A DNA stretch of 64,000 nt from Chlorella sorokiniana (taxonomy: Eukaryota > Chlorophyta > Trebouxiophyceae > Chlorellales > Chlorellaceae), in assembly GCA_025917655.1 (NCBI GenBank), contig CP084609.1, forward strand, positions 1,798,001 through 1,862,000, given 5' to 3'. Below the pieces are notes generated by a model that saw nothing but the letters and a program-made list of their open reading frames with translations, did not search any database and had not been told where the DNA came from. This document shows, piece after piece, positions 1-19,600 of this stretch (position 1 is the first letter of the stretch; each line of letters begins with the position of its first letter). Both the position numbers and the translations under genes were made by a program.

Positions 1-9658
<9,658 letters not shown>

Positions 9659-9836
9659 CGCGTGCGGCCTCGCGCCGCGCAAGGCCTCAGTTTTCCCCGC
9701 CGCAAGTTTTGCAGCTTCTCCAGTTCATGCATGGGTTTGTGCGCCCCCACTTGAGCATTCCTAAGTTGGCAGAATCAGCCGTACCAGTAACGCAGATCTA
9801 GAAACAAGCAATCGCAGTTCTGTCGGGCGCCGTGCC
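9659..9836. other. Short convergent spacer between BEACH and dCTP pyrophosphatase
   Basis: The two stops face each other across 178 bp. I found no TGTAA on either strand here, so the polyadenylation signals of both genes are unidentified. Confidence 0.6.
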
Positions 9837-10629
9837 TCAGGTCGCGCCGCCTGCCTGCCCCTCCTCCGCCTGCCGCTGGCCTGCTTGCTGCTGCTGCTGC
9901 CCCTGCCGTACCGCCTCCCCCTCATGTACCGCCACGTACCGCGTGTACTTGGCGGAGCTGCCACGGCACGCCTCGGCCGGGTACTTGGCCGCGTTCTTCT
10001 CCATCTTTGCCGCCGCCGCCGCCGCCAGGTCTATGCCGCAGGCGTCCGCCAGTCGCAGCAGGTAGAGCAGGCAGTCTGAGAGCTCCTCGCCGACGTGCCG
10101 CCGCTCGGCGAGCGAGAAGCCGGGCAGGCCGGCGGCCACCTCCCCCGCCACTGGAAGCACTCTGCCAGCTCCCCCACCTCTCCCACCAGCGCCAGCAGCA
10201 GGTTCCTGCAGCAGGCGGCGAGCAGGCAGGAGGCGACGGGTGGGTCGCAGGCGGCGGCAGGCAGGAAACTAGTCTGTGCCAGAGGCCTGGACATGTGCAA
10301 GAGGCCTGGCCAGCGGGAAACGGGCGCCGCCAGAGCTGCCGAGTGGCACCAGCCCAGCGATGCAGCCAGCCTGCTGCAGCAGCCGAGCGCCAGCCGCACC
10401 TGGGGGTGTGGAACTGGCCCCAATCGCGATCGGCGGCAAAGCGGTGCAGGTCGGTGCGCAGCTGCTGCAGCGTCGCGTGCTCCCACGGCTGGTCGGGAGG
10501 CACGGCGGCGGTGGCAGCGGCGGCAGGGCTGCAAGGAGCGGCGGCGCTAGGCTGCGGGTCTGCACCGTCGGAGTCTGCTGCGCCTGCAGCGGAGCCAAGG
10601 CCCGCCTGCTCATACCCGTTTTGGCTCAT
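9837..10629 (-). CDS. DCTPP1: dCTP pyrophosphatase 1-like (MazG-fold NTP-PPase), two exons
   Basis: This enzyme would hydrolyse dCTP and modified dCTPs to the monophosphate plus pyrophosphate, a nucleotide-pool cleaning role. Exon 1 is 10629-10400 (ATG gives MSQNGYEQAG, then WEHATLQQLRTDLHRFAADR and WGQFHTPR). The intron is GT-AG and exon 2 starts at 10205. Exon 2 carries the MazG metal-binding signature LVGEVGELAECFQW, then EELSDCLLYLLRLAD, CGIDL, and K-N-KYP; C-terminal SAKYTRY also matches DCTPP1. The N-terminal ~50 residues are Ala/Pro-rich; a targeting peptide is possible but not clear. The frame slips by one base in a five-G run just after FQWRG (about 10148-10152), yet the conserved sequence continues at once in the next frame, which looks like a missing G. 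It is transcribed divergently from the secreted Ala/Gln-rich gene. Confidence 0.88.
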
Positions 10630-11029
10630 TGATAATTGATCGAGTGGTTGGCGCGGTTCGCGCCTCGCTGCATGCTTCGAGGAGATGGGCGCCAAGCATG
10701 GCGATCTCAGCGTTGCAACGCCCGAGATGGAAGCGAAGCAGGCGCAGCATCCTCCACCGCCGCTCTGCCGCCGCCGCCCATCGCCGCCGCTCTGGATAGG
10801 CGTGTCCTTGGACAGTGTCCTGCAAGACATGCACAGCAAAACAGCATTCCAAAGTGCTTGAAAGCAGCTTTAAACCTGGCGCGTCGCCTTCTCATCTGTT
10901 TGTGGGCTCCAAGAAGGAGAGAGCCCAGGTGGCATGCCGCCCACAGCGTGCCTCAGATGACCAGCAAACCCCAGTGCCCAGCACCCTTTGGCCCCCTTGT
11001 TTTCCTTGATCCCAGGCACGAAAGCGATC
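10630..11029. other. Divergent promoter region (dCTP pyrophosphatase / Ala-Gln-rich secreted gene)
   Basis: This 400-bp spacer lies between two ATGs that point away from each other, so it should hold both 5' UTRs and both promoters. I see no convincing TATA box or conserved gene fragment. Confidence 0.6.
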
Positions 11030-13575
11030 ATGACGCGCTCTCTGCTGCTCCTGGCCCTGCTGCTGGGCGCCTCTGCCGGCTCCCTGGCGTTTGGTGAGAG
11101 CCCCCGCCTCTTCCCCCTTGGATTTGCTGGCCAGGCCTTGGACGCCCTCAAACCCCGCTTTTAACCCCAATTGCACATTTTCGCGGCCTTGGACGACGAA
11201 TCTCAGCTTTAAACGGACCAGCCTAGAACCCAACACGCTTTGCCTGCGGCAGTTGCCTGCAGGCACCATCCCGCCGCATCCAAGGCCCACCAACTCCCCA
11301 GCCCCTATGCCCCTCTCTCCTTCCAACCTTCAGAGGCCCAGACCCGCAAGCTCCTGCAAAATGCTCAAGCTGGCGCAGGCACCACAGTTGGTGCCGGCGC
11401 CGGCACGGGTGGCGACCAGGGTGGCGGCGCCGGCGCCGGCGGCCAGGGTGTCGCTGGGGGTGGCGGCGGCGGCGGAGCGCCACTGCCGGCGCCCAGGCCA
11501 GCGCTGAGGCGTTCACACAGGGCGGAGGCCAGGCCACGGTGGGCAGGGCGGGGCCTGGAGGGCAGCTAGCCTGCTGAGCTGGCATACAGCACGACACCTG
11601 CTGGGCGCCCCCCCTCCCCCAAAATCTCACCTTCCCTACCCCCACCCCCACCCCCACCCCCACCCCCACCCGTCCCCCTTGGAACAGGCTGCCGCCGAGG
11701 CTGTCGCGCAGGCCGCTGGCAACAATGCCCAGGCCACCGCCGAGGCTGCCGCCCAGGCCATCACGCAGGTTGGTAGTTGTCGCTTGCCACTCGCCTTACC
11801 AGCTCGCTCGTAACGATGTGCTGAGCTCCTCTGGAGGGCGCTGTTACCCAAACTCCCGCACATGACATCCCCCCTCATTCCACACACACCCAAACAGGGT
11901 GGCGGCCAGGCCACCGCAGTCGCCAACGCCTTTGCCCAGGTGCGCCGGCAGATCGGCGGCGGCGCTGCAGTGTCGCTTTGGTTGCCTCGAAGCAAGCATT
12001 CCACATCCTGCAGCGCTCCCAGGCCATCACATTGCTCACCCCCCACAACACACAACAAAACAAACCCACGCAGGCCTTTGCCACGGGTGGTGCCAGCTCC
12101 CAGGCCATTGCCAACGCGTGGGCCCAGGCCCTGACCCAGGTGGGCATGCTGGCTGCAGCTCGAGGCGGCTTTGCTACATGCAAGCAGCGTGCGCCAGCCG
12201 GCGGCCTGCCTTTCTTCAAGCTTGAGCAGTGACCGGAGCCCTGCACTCATGACACCCCTGCCTCTCCACCTCGTCCCTGCAGGGCATCTGCAACAACTGG
12301 CAGAACGCCGCCCAGGCCCTGGCACAGGCATTCAGGTGTGTGTGTGTGTGTTTTTGGGGGTGACGGGGGGGCGCGGGGGCGTTGCTGCCATTTGGCAGAG
12401 TCGCCATGTCTGCTCCTTGCCAACCCTCTCTTTGCCATCCCCCCGTCAACCCCCACCCTCCACCCCACCAACCACCCCCCCGCCCCTGCAGCGCTGCCTC
12501 CGCCCAGGGCGCTCAGGCTCAGGCCCTGGCCACCGCAACCGCCCAGGCCCTGGCCAACGCTGGCAATCAGTGCTGCCAGCAGGCCGCCCAGGCTAGCCGC
12601 TGCCTTCCCCAGCCTGCTGCGACAACCTGCGTGATGATGCAGGCTTCTGTCAGCCTCTGTGTCGCGCTCCAGTGCTCGTTTACCTCAGCTCACCAGCGCC
12701 CCCTTCCCCCCTTGCACCCTGGCCCTGTGCAGGCCTTTGCTCGTGCCGCCGCCACTGCGCAGGCTGGCGCCGGCGGCCTGGCTTCCGCCACGGCCGAAGC
12801 CGCCGCCAGGGCGGGCACCACCATCCCCATCTGCGTCTTTGCCGCGCCCCAGATTGCCCAGGTGGGTGTCCTCAGGTTGCTCAGCTGATTAAGACTGAAA
12901 ACTCAGCATGCACAGCGCGTGGTAGCAGGGCTCAGCAGGGCCTGCTGGGAGCCTGGCAGGGGCACCCTGCAGGATGAGGTCTCCGTGGGCGCCTGCAGCC
13001 CTCCCTCCTGCAAAGCCTCCCGCCGCGCGCCCCCACACCCACACCCACACACACACACCCACACACCCACACACACACACCCACACACACCACCACCACC
13101 ACCGCTGAAACCTTTCTTTGAAATGCAGGCCAACGCTGAGGCGATTGCCAGGGCCGCGGGCGTCGGCGCTGGCCAAGTGCCCCAGCTGGTGCGGTTGGGA
13201 GGCGCCACTGCCCAGCGCCAGAACCCAACAGGGTTGGAGGAATAGAAAAGTCCAGCGGCTGCAAGTGAGGGCCTCCACCCGTGCTGCCCATGTGATGCAC
13301 CCCTCCCCTCCTGCTCCTGCTTCAGGCCCAGGCTCAGGCCACTGCCCGGGCCGCTGCCTCTGCTTTCGGCGGCAACGGCGGGGGAGGCACCGGCGGGGGA
13401 GGCAACAGCGGAGCCGGCGCCACCGCCGGGGCAGACGCCACCGCTGGCACCGGCGGAGGCAACACCGTGAGTCGGCCACTGCGCCAGCTGCAGGGAGCTG
13501 GCAGAGCTCCTCCTGCCTTCTGCACAGCCCATACAGTCTCCACACCCCTTGCCCTCCTTACTGCAGGGCCGCTGA
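11030..13575 (+). CDS. Secreted Ala/Gln/Gly-rich repetitive (silk-like) protein, 11 phase-aligned exons
   Basis: I do not recognise a named family. Exon 1 (11030-11093) encodes a signal peptide, MTRSLLLLALLLGASAG, and the mature protein starts near EAQTRKLLQ, an N-terminus often seen in algal secreted proteins. The other exons are 11334-11538, 11688-11768, 11898-11939, 12074-12139, 12283-12335, 12492-12630 (or to 12591 with a GC donor), 12733-12861, 13129-13176, 13326-13466 and 13567-13575. Most inner exons are exact multiples of three, join in phase 0, end in Gln (ITQ, FAQ, LTQ, IAQ), and encode repeats such as ATAEAAAQ, ATAVANAFAQ and AQALATATAQALANA. Five or more Cys lie in the centre (GICNNW, NQCCQQ, PICVF). 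Gly-rich blocks lie near both ends. Exon 2 is one base out of frame within a GGC run. The protein is probably extracellular or in the wall; its function is unknown. Confidence 0.75.
11638..11672 (+). repeat. (CCCCCA)n-type tract before the acceptor of exon 3
   Basis: Tandem C5A-like units lie 15-50 bases upstream of the splice acceptor at 11687, inside the intron of the Ala/Gln-rich gene. Confidence 0.85.
13036..13102 (+). repeat. CA/CCA-rich microsatellite tract in intron
   Basis: A run of CACACC/CACA units passes into (CCA)n, upstream of the exon at 13129. It is the same class of acceptor-side tract as at 6943 and 26891. Confidence 0.85.
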
Positions 13576-13842
13576 GCCTCACATCCATTGAAGCTCCTCA
13601 TGCCGAGGGGTGCCCATGGGGAGCGAGTTGCTGCTTTGAGCTGGCTACACAAAAGTTTGGAGCGAGAAACAACAGAACATGCGCGCACGTGCTAGGCTGT
13701 ATACCGTAATCCACATCCGCTGCGCAGGTCGAACAGCATCTGCACAGCTGCCAGACCCAAACAGCTACGTCCATCACCTTGCCTGTGAAGAGAGACCCCA
13801 ACCTACGACGTGCTACATCGATCCCGCAGCTGTGGGGGACAT

Positions 13843-13847
13843 TGTAA
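13843..13847 (+). promoter_or_regulatory. Polyadenylation signal TGTAA, Ala/Gln-rich gene
   Basis: Chlorophyte-type signal 268 bases after the stop at 13575. Confidence 0.65.
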
Positions 13848-13912
13848 AGTTGATTCAACCTTAGCAGCCTTGGCAGCACTGTGTCAAGAGAGGCTTACAA
13901 CGGTGCGAAAGA

Positions 13913-13917
13913 TTACA
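13913..13917 (-). promoter_or_regulatory. Polyadenylation signal TGTAA, mTERF-like gene
   Basis: On the minus strand this lies about 240 bases past the stop at 14160. A second copy at 13895-13899 is equally possible. Confidence 0.6.
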
Positions 13918-14159
13918 GCGTGAAAAACTGGGGTGACGGGCGGTGAAGGTACAACGTCAGCAGGGATGCTGGTACAAGGCGAGGTTGCTTGTGGCGCGAA
14001 GCAACCGCTCTGGTGGTACATCTCTCGGTCTCTCCCTATGTCTCATTTGTGGCTTATTCATGGCAAGCTGCGCTTCTTAGCGCCACACACTGCCCATCTC
14101 GAAGGAGGCCCTGCCCTCCTTTCGGCACCGTAAGCCGCCTGCGCCGCTGCGCGTGGGCC

Positions 14160-16065
14160 CTACCGCGGGCGCATGCCGCGCAGGAGCGTGGGGCTGCGCC
14201 GCGCCAGCTCCGCCACCTCTCGGCGGCCGAGGCCGTGGCGGCGCATCAGGCGCAGCGTGGCCACCTGCAGCTGCAGCGCCTCCTGCGCCAGCGCGGGCAG
14301 GGCGGCAGAAGCGGGCGGTGGACGGGGCGGCGTATATTGATGCGACGAAAGCGCGGGCATGGCCACAAATGTGTGTGTCAGGGGCGGCGGAAGAGGAGCA
14401 GCAGCTTGAGGCAGCCCGCGCTGCCCCAAACCCCTGCCCCGCATCTGTTGCCACATCCGTGTATGGCAGCTGGCCATTGTCCCCAAACCCCTACGGGCAA
14501 GATGCACGCGCAGCCCCCTCCCCCTCGTGGTCTCGCTCACCGCTGTCTCACGCATCATGAGGGCGGGACGATCCATGTACTGCCCCGCCAGCTGCCAGGC
14601 GCTGGGATGCGCGGGCTGCCGCCGCCGCCAGCTGCGCGGGGGCAGCGCCAGCAGGCCCGGCGCCAGTGCCAGCAGCAAGCAGAGCTCATCCACGGACGCA
14701 TCCAGCGCCGCCTGCAGGCGGAGGCCAAACTGGCTGCTACATCTTTTCCCAGCCAGCCATGCACACGGTGCACCTGGCAACAAACAGCACTGGTTGCTGA
14801 TGCCCGGGGGCTGAAACGACCAGGCCTGCCATCAGCGTGTGCCCCCAGCCCACCTGCAGATGCGCTGCAGCCGCCTCCAGCTGCTGCAGCGGCGCCAGCA
14901 GGATGGCGGGGTGGGTGGCCAGGTTGCGGCGCAGGGCCAGGCGGCGCCAGTGGATGGAGTAGAGCCAGTGCACCTGGGGGGTTCGGGGGGCACAGCTAGG
15001 GATCCAGCAGATGCATAGCTGGGCGACCGTGGAAGGTGAGCGGGCCCCATACGGGGAGAGATGGGAGCCTGGCAAGGCATAAAAGTCCCGCCTCGCAGGC
15101 TGCCACGCGTCGCGCTATCTGCGGCAAACGTTACAGCAGCAGCGGCAGCAGCAGCAGCACACATGCAGCAGCAGCACGCTCATGCTGCTGCTCACCACGG
15201 CGGCCGCCTGCTCCGGCTCCGCAAGCAGCAGGCAGGGCTGGCCCGCAAAAGGCGGCGGCGGCGGGCCCCTCCAGGCCCAGGTGACGCCCCAGCCAGAAGT
15301 AGCGGCGGCGCAGCTCGCCCGGGGACAGCGATAGGAACTGGGCGGCGGCGCTGCGCTGGCGCCGCAGCGCGCGGAACACCGCCGTTGTCTGCTCCTGCGT
15401 GGAGAGGGGGCGCGCCGGCTGAGCCGGCATAAAGGCGTGGCAGGTAGGCCGGCGTGCCAAGTGCACTGCAGCTGAACTATGCCGCGGCAGCGGGGCTTCG
15501 CTCCGCAGCTTCAGCCCACAACCGCGGATGTGCCAGGGGTTTGCCCAGCCAGCCAGCCTCCCCGGACGTGCGCCCTCGCGCCCCTCCTGGCCAGGCGCCG
15601 CACCTGCGTCAGCCCCAGCTCCCTCAGGCAGGCCAGCAGCGGGCGCAGCTGCCCCTGCACATCCAGGCACAGCGCCTCAGGGGTGCACTCCAGGACCAGG
15701 GCAGCGGACGTGATGCGCCGCAGGCGCTGCTGCTGCGCTCACGGGGGCCAGGCGTGGGGGCAGGGCAGCTGGATCAAAGTGGTGTGGTAACACAGGAGAG
15801 GGTCGGTGCCTGCACTGTATTCCACATGCATAGCGGGCACGCATGCATGCAGTTGGCTGTGGGCGGCCAGAAGCGTGCGCTGCCAGCAGACCTGGAGCAG
15901 GAAGGAGTGCACCGCCTGAGCCTGGTCCAGGTGCACAGCTGGTGGCGGGCACGCGGCGCGGCGCAGGCGGTGGTTCACAAGCGACACCGCCACGCCCTGC
16001 CGGGACAGATAGTCGCCTGCGGGGCTGGTCAGGCAGCAGCGCGGCGCGGCGACCAAGGCCGCCAT
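14160..16065 (-). CDS. mTERF-like organellar nucleic-acid-binding protein, about six exons
   Basis: The mTERF family binds organelle DNA or RNA with tandem ~30-residue helical repeats. Exon 1 is 16065-15892 (ATG, MAALVAAPRCCLTSPAG, which could be the start of a transit peptide; then VHLDQAQAVHSFLLQ). Later exons encode repeat-like helices: CTPEALCLDVQGQLRPLLAC then LRELGLTQ (about 15720-15605), SLSPGELRRRYFWLGRHLGL (about 15340), WRRLALRRNLATHPAILLAP (about 14975-14860), DASVDELCLLLALAPGLLAL (about 14715-14640), and finally LMRRHGLGRREVAELARRSP TLLRGMRPR before the stop at 14160-14162. The recurring L..LGL and P..LL patterns are the mTERF signature. Some repeats are frame-slipped, for example near 15250. 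The family call is moderately secure; target organelle and nucleic acid are unknown. It shares a divergent upstream region with the V-ATPase gene. Confidence 0.62.
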
Positions 16066-16631
16066 TGCGCGGCCGCTCAGTCAAAAGGCGCTGGCTGCCG
16101 CCGTCCGGCCTGGGAGGTTGGGATCTGTCGGGCTCTGAGGCCTGACTTTAAGTTGTCGGAAGGATGTTGAGGCTCGATGGGTGATTGTGTCAGGGCTGGC
16201 AGGGCTGTCAGGCTGGACTTGGAAGTTTGGCCCTGCCCTTCGCCGCTGACCGGCGGGAGTGGGACCACTCCCTAGCACTTGGCGAGCGCTCCGCAGATTG
16301 TCGAGATGCTGGTTGGCTCGAATAAGTGACAGGCCACCATTACTGCAGTACTCGAACGCAGAATGCAGTACTCAAAGGCGAGAAACCGGCTGCGGCTATC
16401 CCACTGCGCTCGATCATGCAGGTCTGGGGCTTCTAGCACGCTGTCAAGCTGTCGCTATCAACCGAGAATATCAGACGCAGAACCCCCAAGCGCCAGTCGC
16501 CCGCGTCCTCCCCTCCGGCCTGGGACGTGGACGAGGCGCCCCACTGGAGCGTGCCAGTAGCCGGCCCAGACGAGCGCCGGCCAGCTAGGGTCTTCACCGC
16601 GGGGCGGGCTTGGAGGGCAGGGCCCGCCGCT
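16066..16631. other. Divergent promoter region (mTERF-like / V-ATPase subunit a)
   Basis: About 0.57 kb between two divergent ATGs, with visibly lower GC than the flanking exons. No coding sequence or known motif could be supported. Confidence 0.6.
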
Positions 16632-19600
16632 ATGGAGCTCTTCAGAAGCGAGGAGATGCAGCTGTGCCAGGTGGGTCGCAGCTGGGCGCAGATCGCAAGC
16701 CGCCAGAGATCACCGGCCCCATGGCTCACCTCTCCCGCCCTCCCCCTGCCTGCGTGCCGCAGCTGATGATCCCAGCTGAGGCCGCCCACGACACCATCGC
16801 GGCACTGGGTGAGGTTGGAATGCTGCAGTTCAAGGATCTCAACGCCGAGCGCACCGCCTTCCAGCGCACCTACGCCAACCAGGTGGGTTACAGCCGCTGG
16901 CGCAGCAGAACCGCGGCGGCAAAGCGTTTAGCTCGCAGCAACACAATGCCATGCCTTCTGATGCCTCCATGCACCTGGTATGGCGTGTGTGAGGTTTCCG
17001 TCGCCTCCGTGCGCTTGATATCGTGCCTGTGCCCAGCCCGTCCCTCCCCGCCTTCCGCCGCGCCCCTCCTCCCGCAGATCAAGCGCTGCGACGAGATGGC
17101 TCGCCAGCTGCGCTTCTTCGCGGCCGAGCTGGAGCGCGCGGGCATCCCGGTGGCGCCGCGCCTGTCTTCGGAGGCGGGGCTGGAGTTTGACGCGCTGGAG
17201 GGCAAGCTGGCGCAGCTGGAGTCTGAGCTGCTGGAGCTGAACGGCAACTCCGACCGCCTGCACCGCTCGCACAACGAGCTGCTGGAGCTGCAGGTGGGGG
17301 CACGCTTCTATGCCACACCCACATCCTGCTGGCCAACACACCGGCCGGCCGCTGCGCTGGCTGGGCTTGGCACGTCTGACTCTCTCATGCTCGCCGCCTT
17401 GCTTGTGAGCCGGGCATGGCAGCCTCGCTCGCGGTGTTGCGGCCTCGGGCCATGCCGGCGGCCATGCCGCGAAGCACCCATTCAACACGCTCTCGTGCTG
17501 CAGCTGGTGCTGGAGCGGGCGGGGTCGTTCTTCGAGGATGCTCGCTCCTCCGCCGACCGCGCGCAGCGCGAGTCCGCCTCCGCCGCCTACTCCGACAGTG
17601 AGCGCTTTCTTACTTCAGCCGAGCTCGCTGTCGGCTGAACACCGGCCCCGCCTGCCAGCAATGCCGCGCAGCCCCGGCCTGCTGCTTGTGCCAAGGCGCC
17701 AGCCTTTGGCTGCCGCTCCTCCCAGGCCTCCTGCGCGCCTCTGCCCCGCCTATTGCCCGCCCCGCCAGCCCGCCCACGGGCCCCGCCCGCGCCGCGCCTG
17801 CCCCAACCAACCCACCAGCAGGCGCTGGCACCCCGACATAGGTGCCCCCTGCTGGAGAGCGCACAGGCCTTTGAGCCCAAGGCGGTGCAGCTGGGGTTTG
17901 TGGCGGGGACCATCCCCGTGGAGAAGCTGGCCGCCTTTGAGCGCCTGCTCTTCCGGGCCACCCGCGGCAACATGTTCCTCAAGTTCACGTCGGTGGGCCG
18001 CCGCGGCACGCTGCCCGGCGATTTTGGTTGAGTCTGGTTCAGCTTGTGAGGGCCTGGCTGCCTTGTGTTGGAGGCGGCTAGCCCCTCCCCACCGCTCGCT
18101 TCAGCCCAGAGCTTGCTGATCCGTGTGCCCGCCACGATCCTTCCAGGTGGGATCTGTGGCCGACCCCGCCACCGGCGAGCGCCAGGAGAAGGCCGTGTTT
18201 GTGGTGTTCTTTGCTGGCGAGCGTGCTCGGCAGAAGATCCTGAAGGCGCGTAGCTGCAGGACTGGCGGGGGTGGGGGGTGGGGGAGGGGGCCGCCCGGGT
18301 TGAGGCGAGAGCAGGGCTGGGTGGAGCTGCGGAAGCATGGCCGCAGCCTCCCGCTGTGTGGCGTCAGTTGGGCGCGTAGCCAGGGCTGCCTCGTCGCGCT
18401 GCCGTCACGCGTTTGCGCGCCTGCAGGGACATGGCATGGCCCCTCACGCGAATCACGTGAACCTCTGATCGTTCCATGCTGCGCGCTGCCCCCTCTGCAG
18501 ATCTGCGACGCCTTCTCCGCCAACCGCTACCCCTTCCCCGACGACGTCACGCGCCAGCGCCAGATGAACGCAGAGGCAAGGCCGCTCCCCGCCCGCCTCC
18601 CCCGCTGCCGGCTGCGCCACAGCAGGCAGCAGGCGGGGCGCCTGCCTGCCAGCCTGCATCTGCCTGCTTGTGGTTGTGGTGCAGCGAGGAGGTCGGCATG
18701 GCAAGCTCGCCGGAAGCTCCCCCGGGTTCTCCCCTCCCATGCTGAGTCCCCCAAAAAAACCCTCCTGTGCAGGTCAACGGCCGCCTGCGTGAGCTGCACA
18801 CCACTCTGGAGGCGGGCGACCGGCTGCGGGAGGGCGTGCTGCAGGCCATTGCTCTCAACCTGGACGCCTGGGGGTGCAGGTGGGCCGCCGCGGCCGCTGC
18901 AGCCACACAACCTGGCTGCCGAGGGTGTGAGGATGCAGCTGCAGCTGCAGCTGTGAGGATGGCCCTGTCCCCCGCCCAAGCATGCTCGCCGCCCAACAGC
19001 CGTTGCTTCCATGTGTTTGCTGCCTTGCACTCGGGCCGCGCCGCTGTGGCGTGCATGCTTGGGCTTGCTGGCACGCGCCCGGCCCCTCCCGCCGCTCGTC
19101 CCTCTGGCGCTGCAACCTGCCGCACGCGTGTGTGCGCGCAGGTGCGTCGCGAGAAGGGCGTGTACCACACGCTGAACAAGCTGAGCGTGGACGTGACGCG
19201 CAAGGTGCTGGTGGCTGAGGCCTGGGTGCCTGTGGCGGCCAAGGGGCGGGTGCAGGTGCGGCGTGTGGGGCTGGCGTGTGGGGCTGGAGTGTGGGCCGTG
19301 GCGTGCCTGCGAAGTAGCGGCGGTACTGGAGCGTGTGCTGCCGGGCACAGCAGCGCCCCACGCCGGCCCCGCCTCCACTGCATCCACGGCAGCAGATGGG
19401 CCACGGGGCAGCCGCCGTTCTGTTCATGCCAGCGCCGGAGCGTGCATCCCCCCGCCGGCCCGTGCCTGGCGAAGCACGCTGGGCCCACTCCCCCACCCTC
19501 ACCTCCCTGCCCTGCCCCGCCCTCCATCACCAACCCATCCACCCACCCACCCACCCATGCAGGACGCGCTGCGCATGGCCGCCACGCGCGCCGCCTCCGT

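Larger units (their letters stand above)
13576..14159. other. Convergent 3' regions of the Ala/Gln-rich gene and the mTERF-like gene
   Basis: No supported coding sequence. The span holds a TGTAA on the plus strand (13843-13847) and two on the minus strand (read as TTACA at 13895-13899 and 13913-13917), fitting two transcripts that end almost against each other. Confidence 0.65.
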
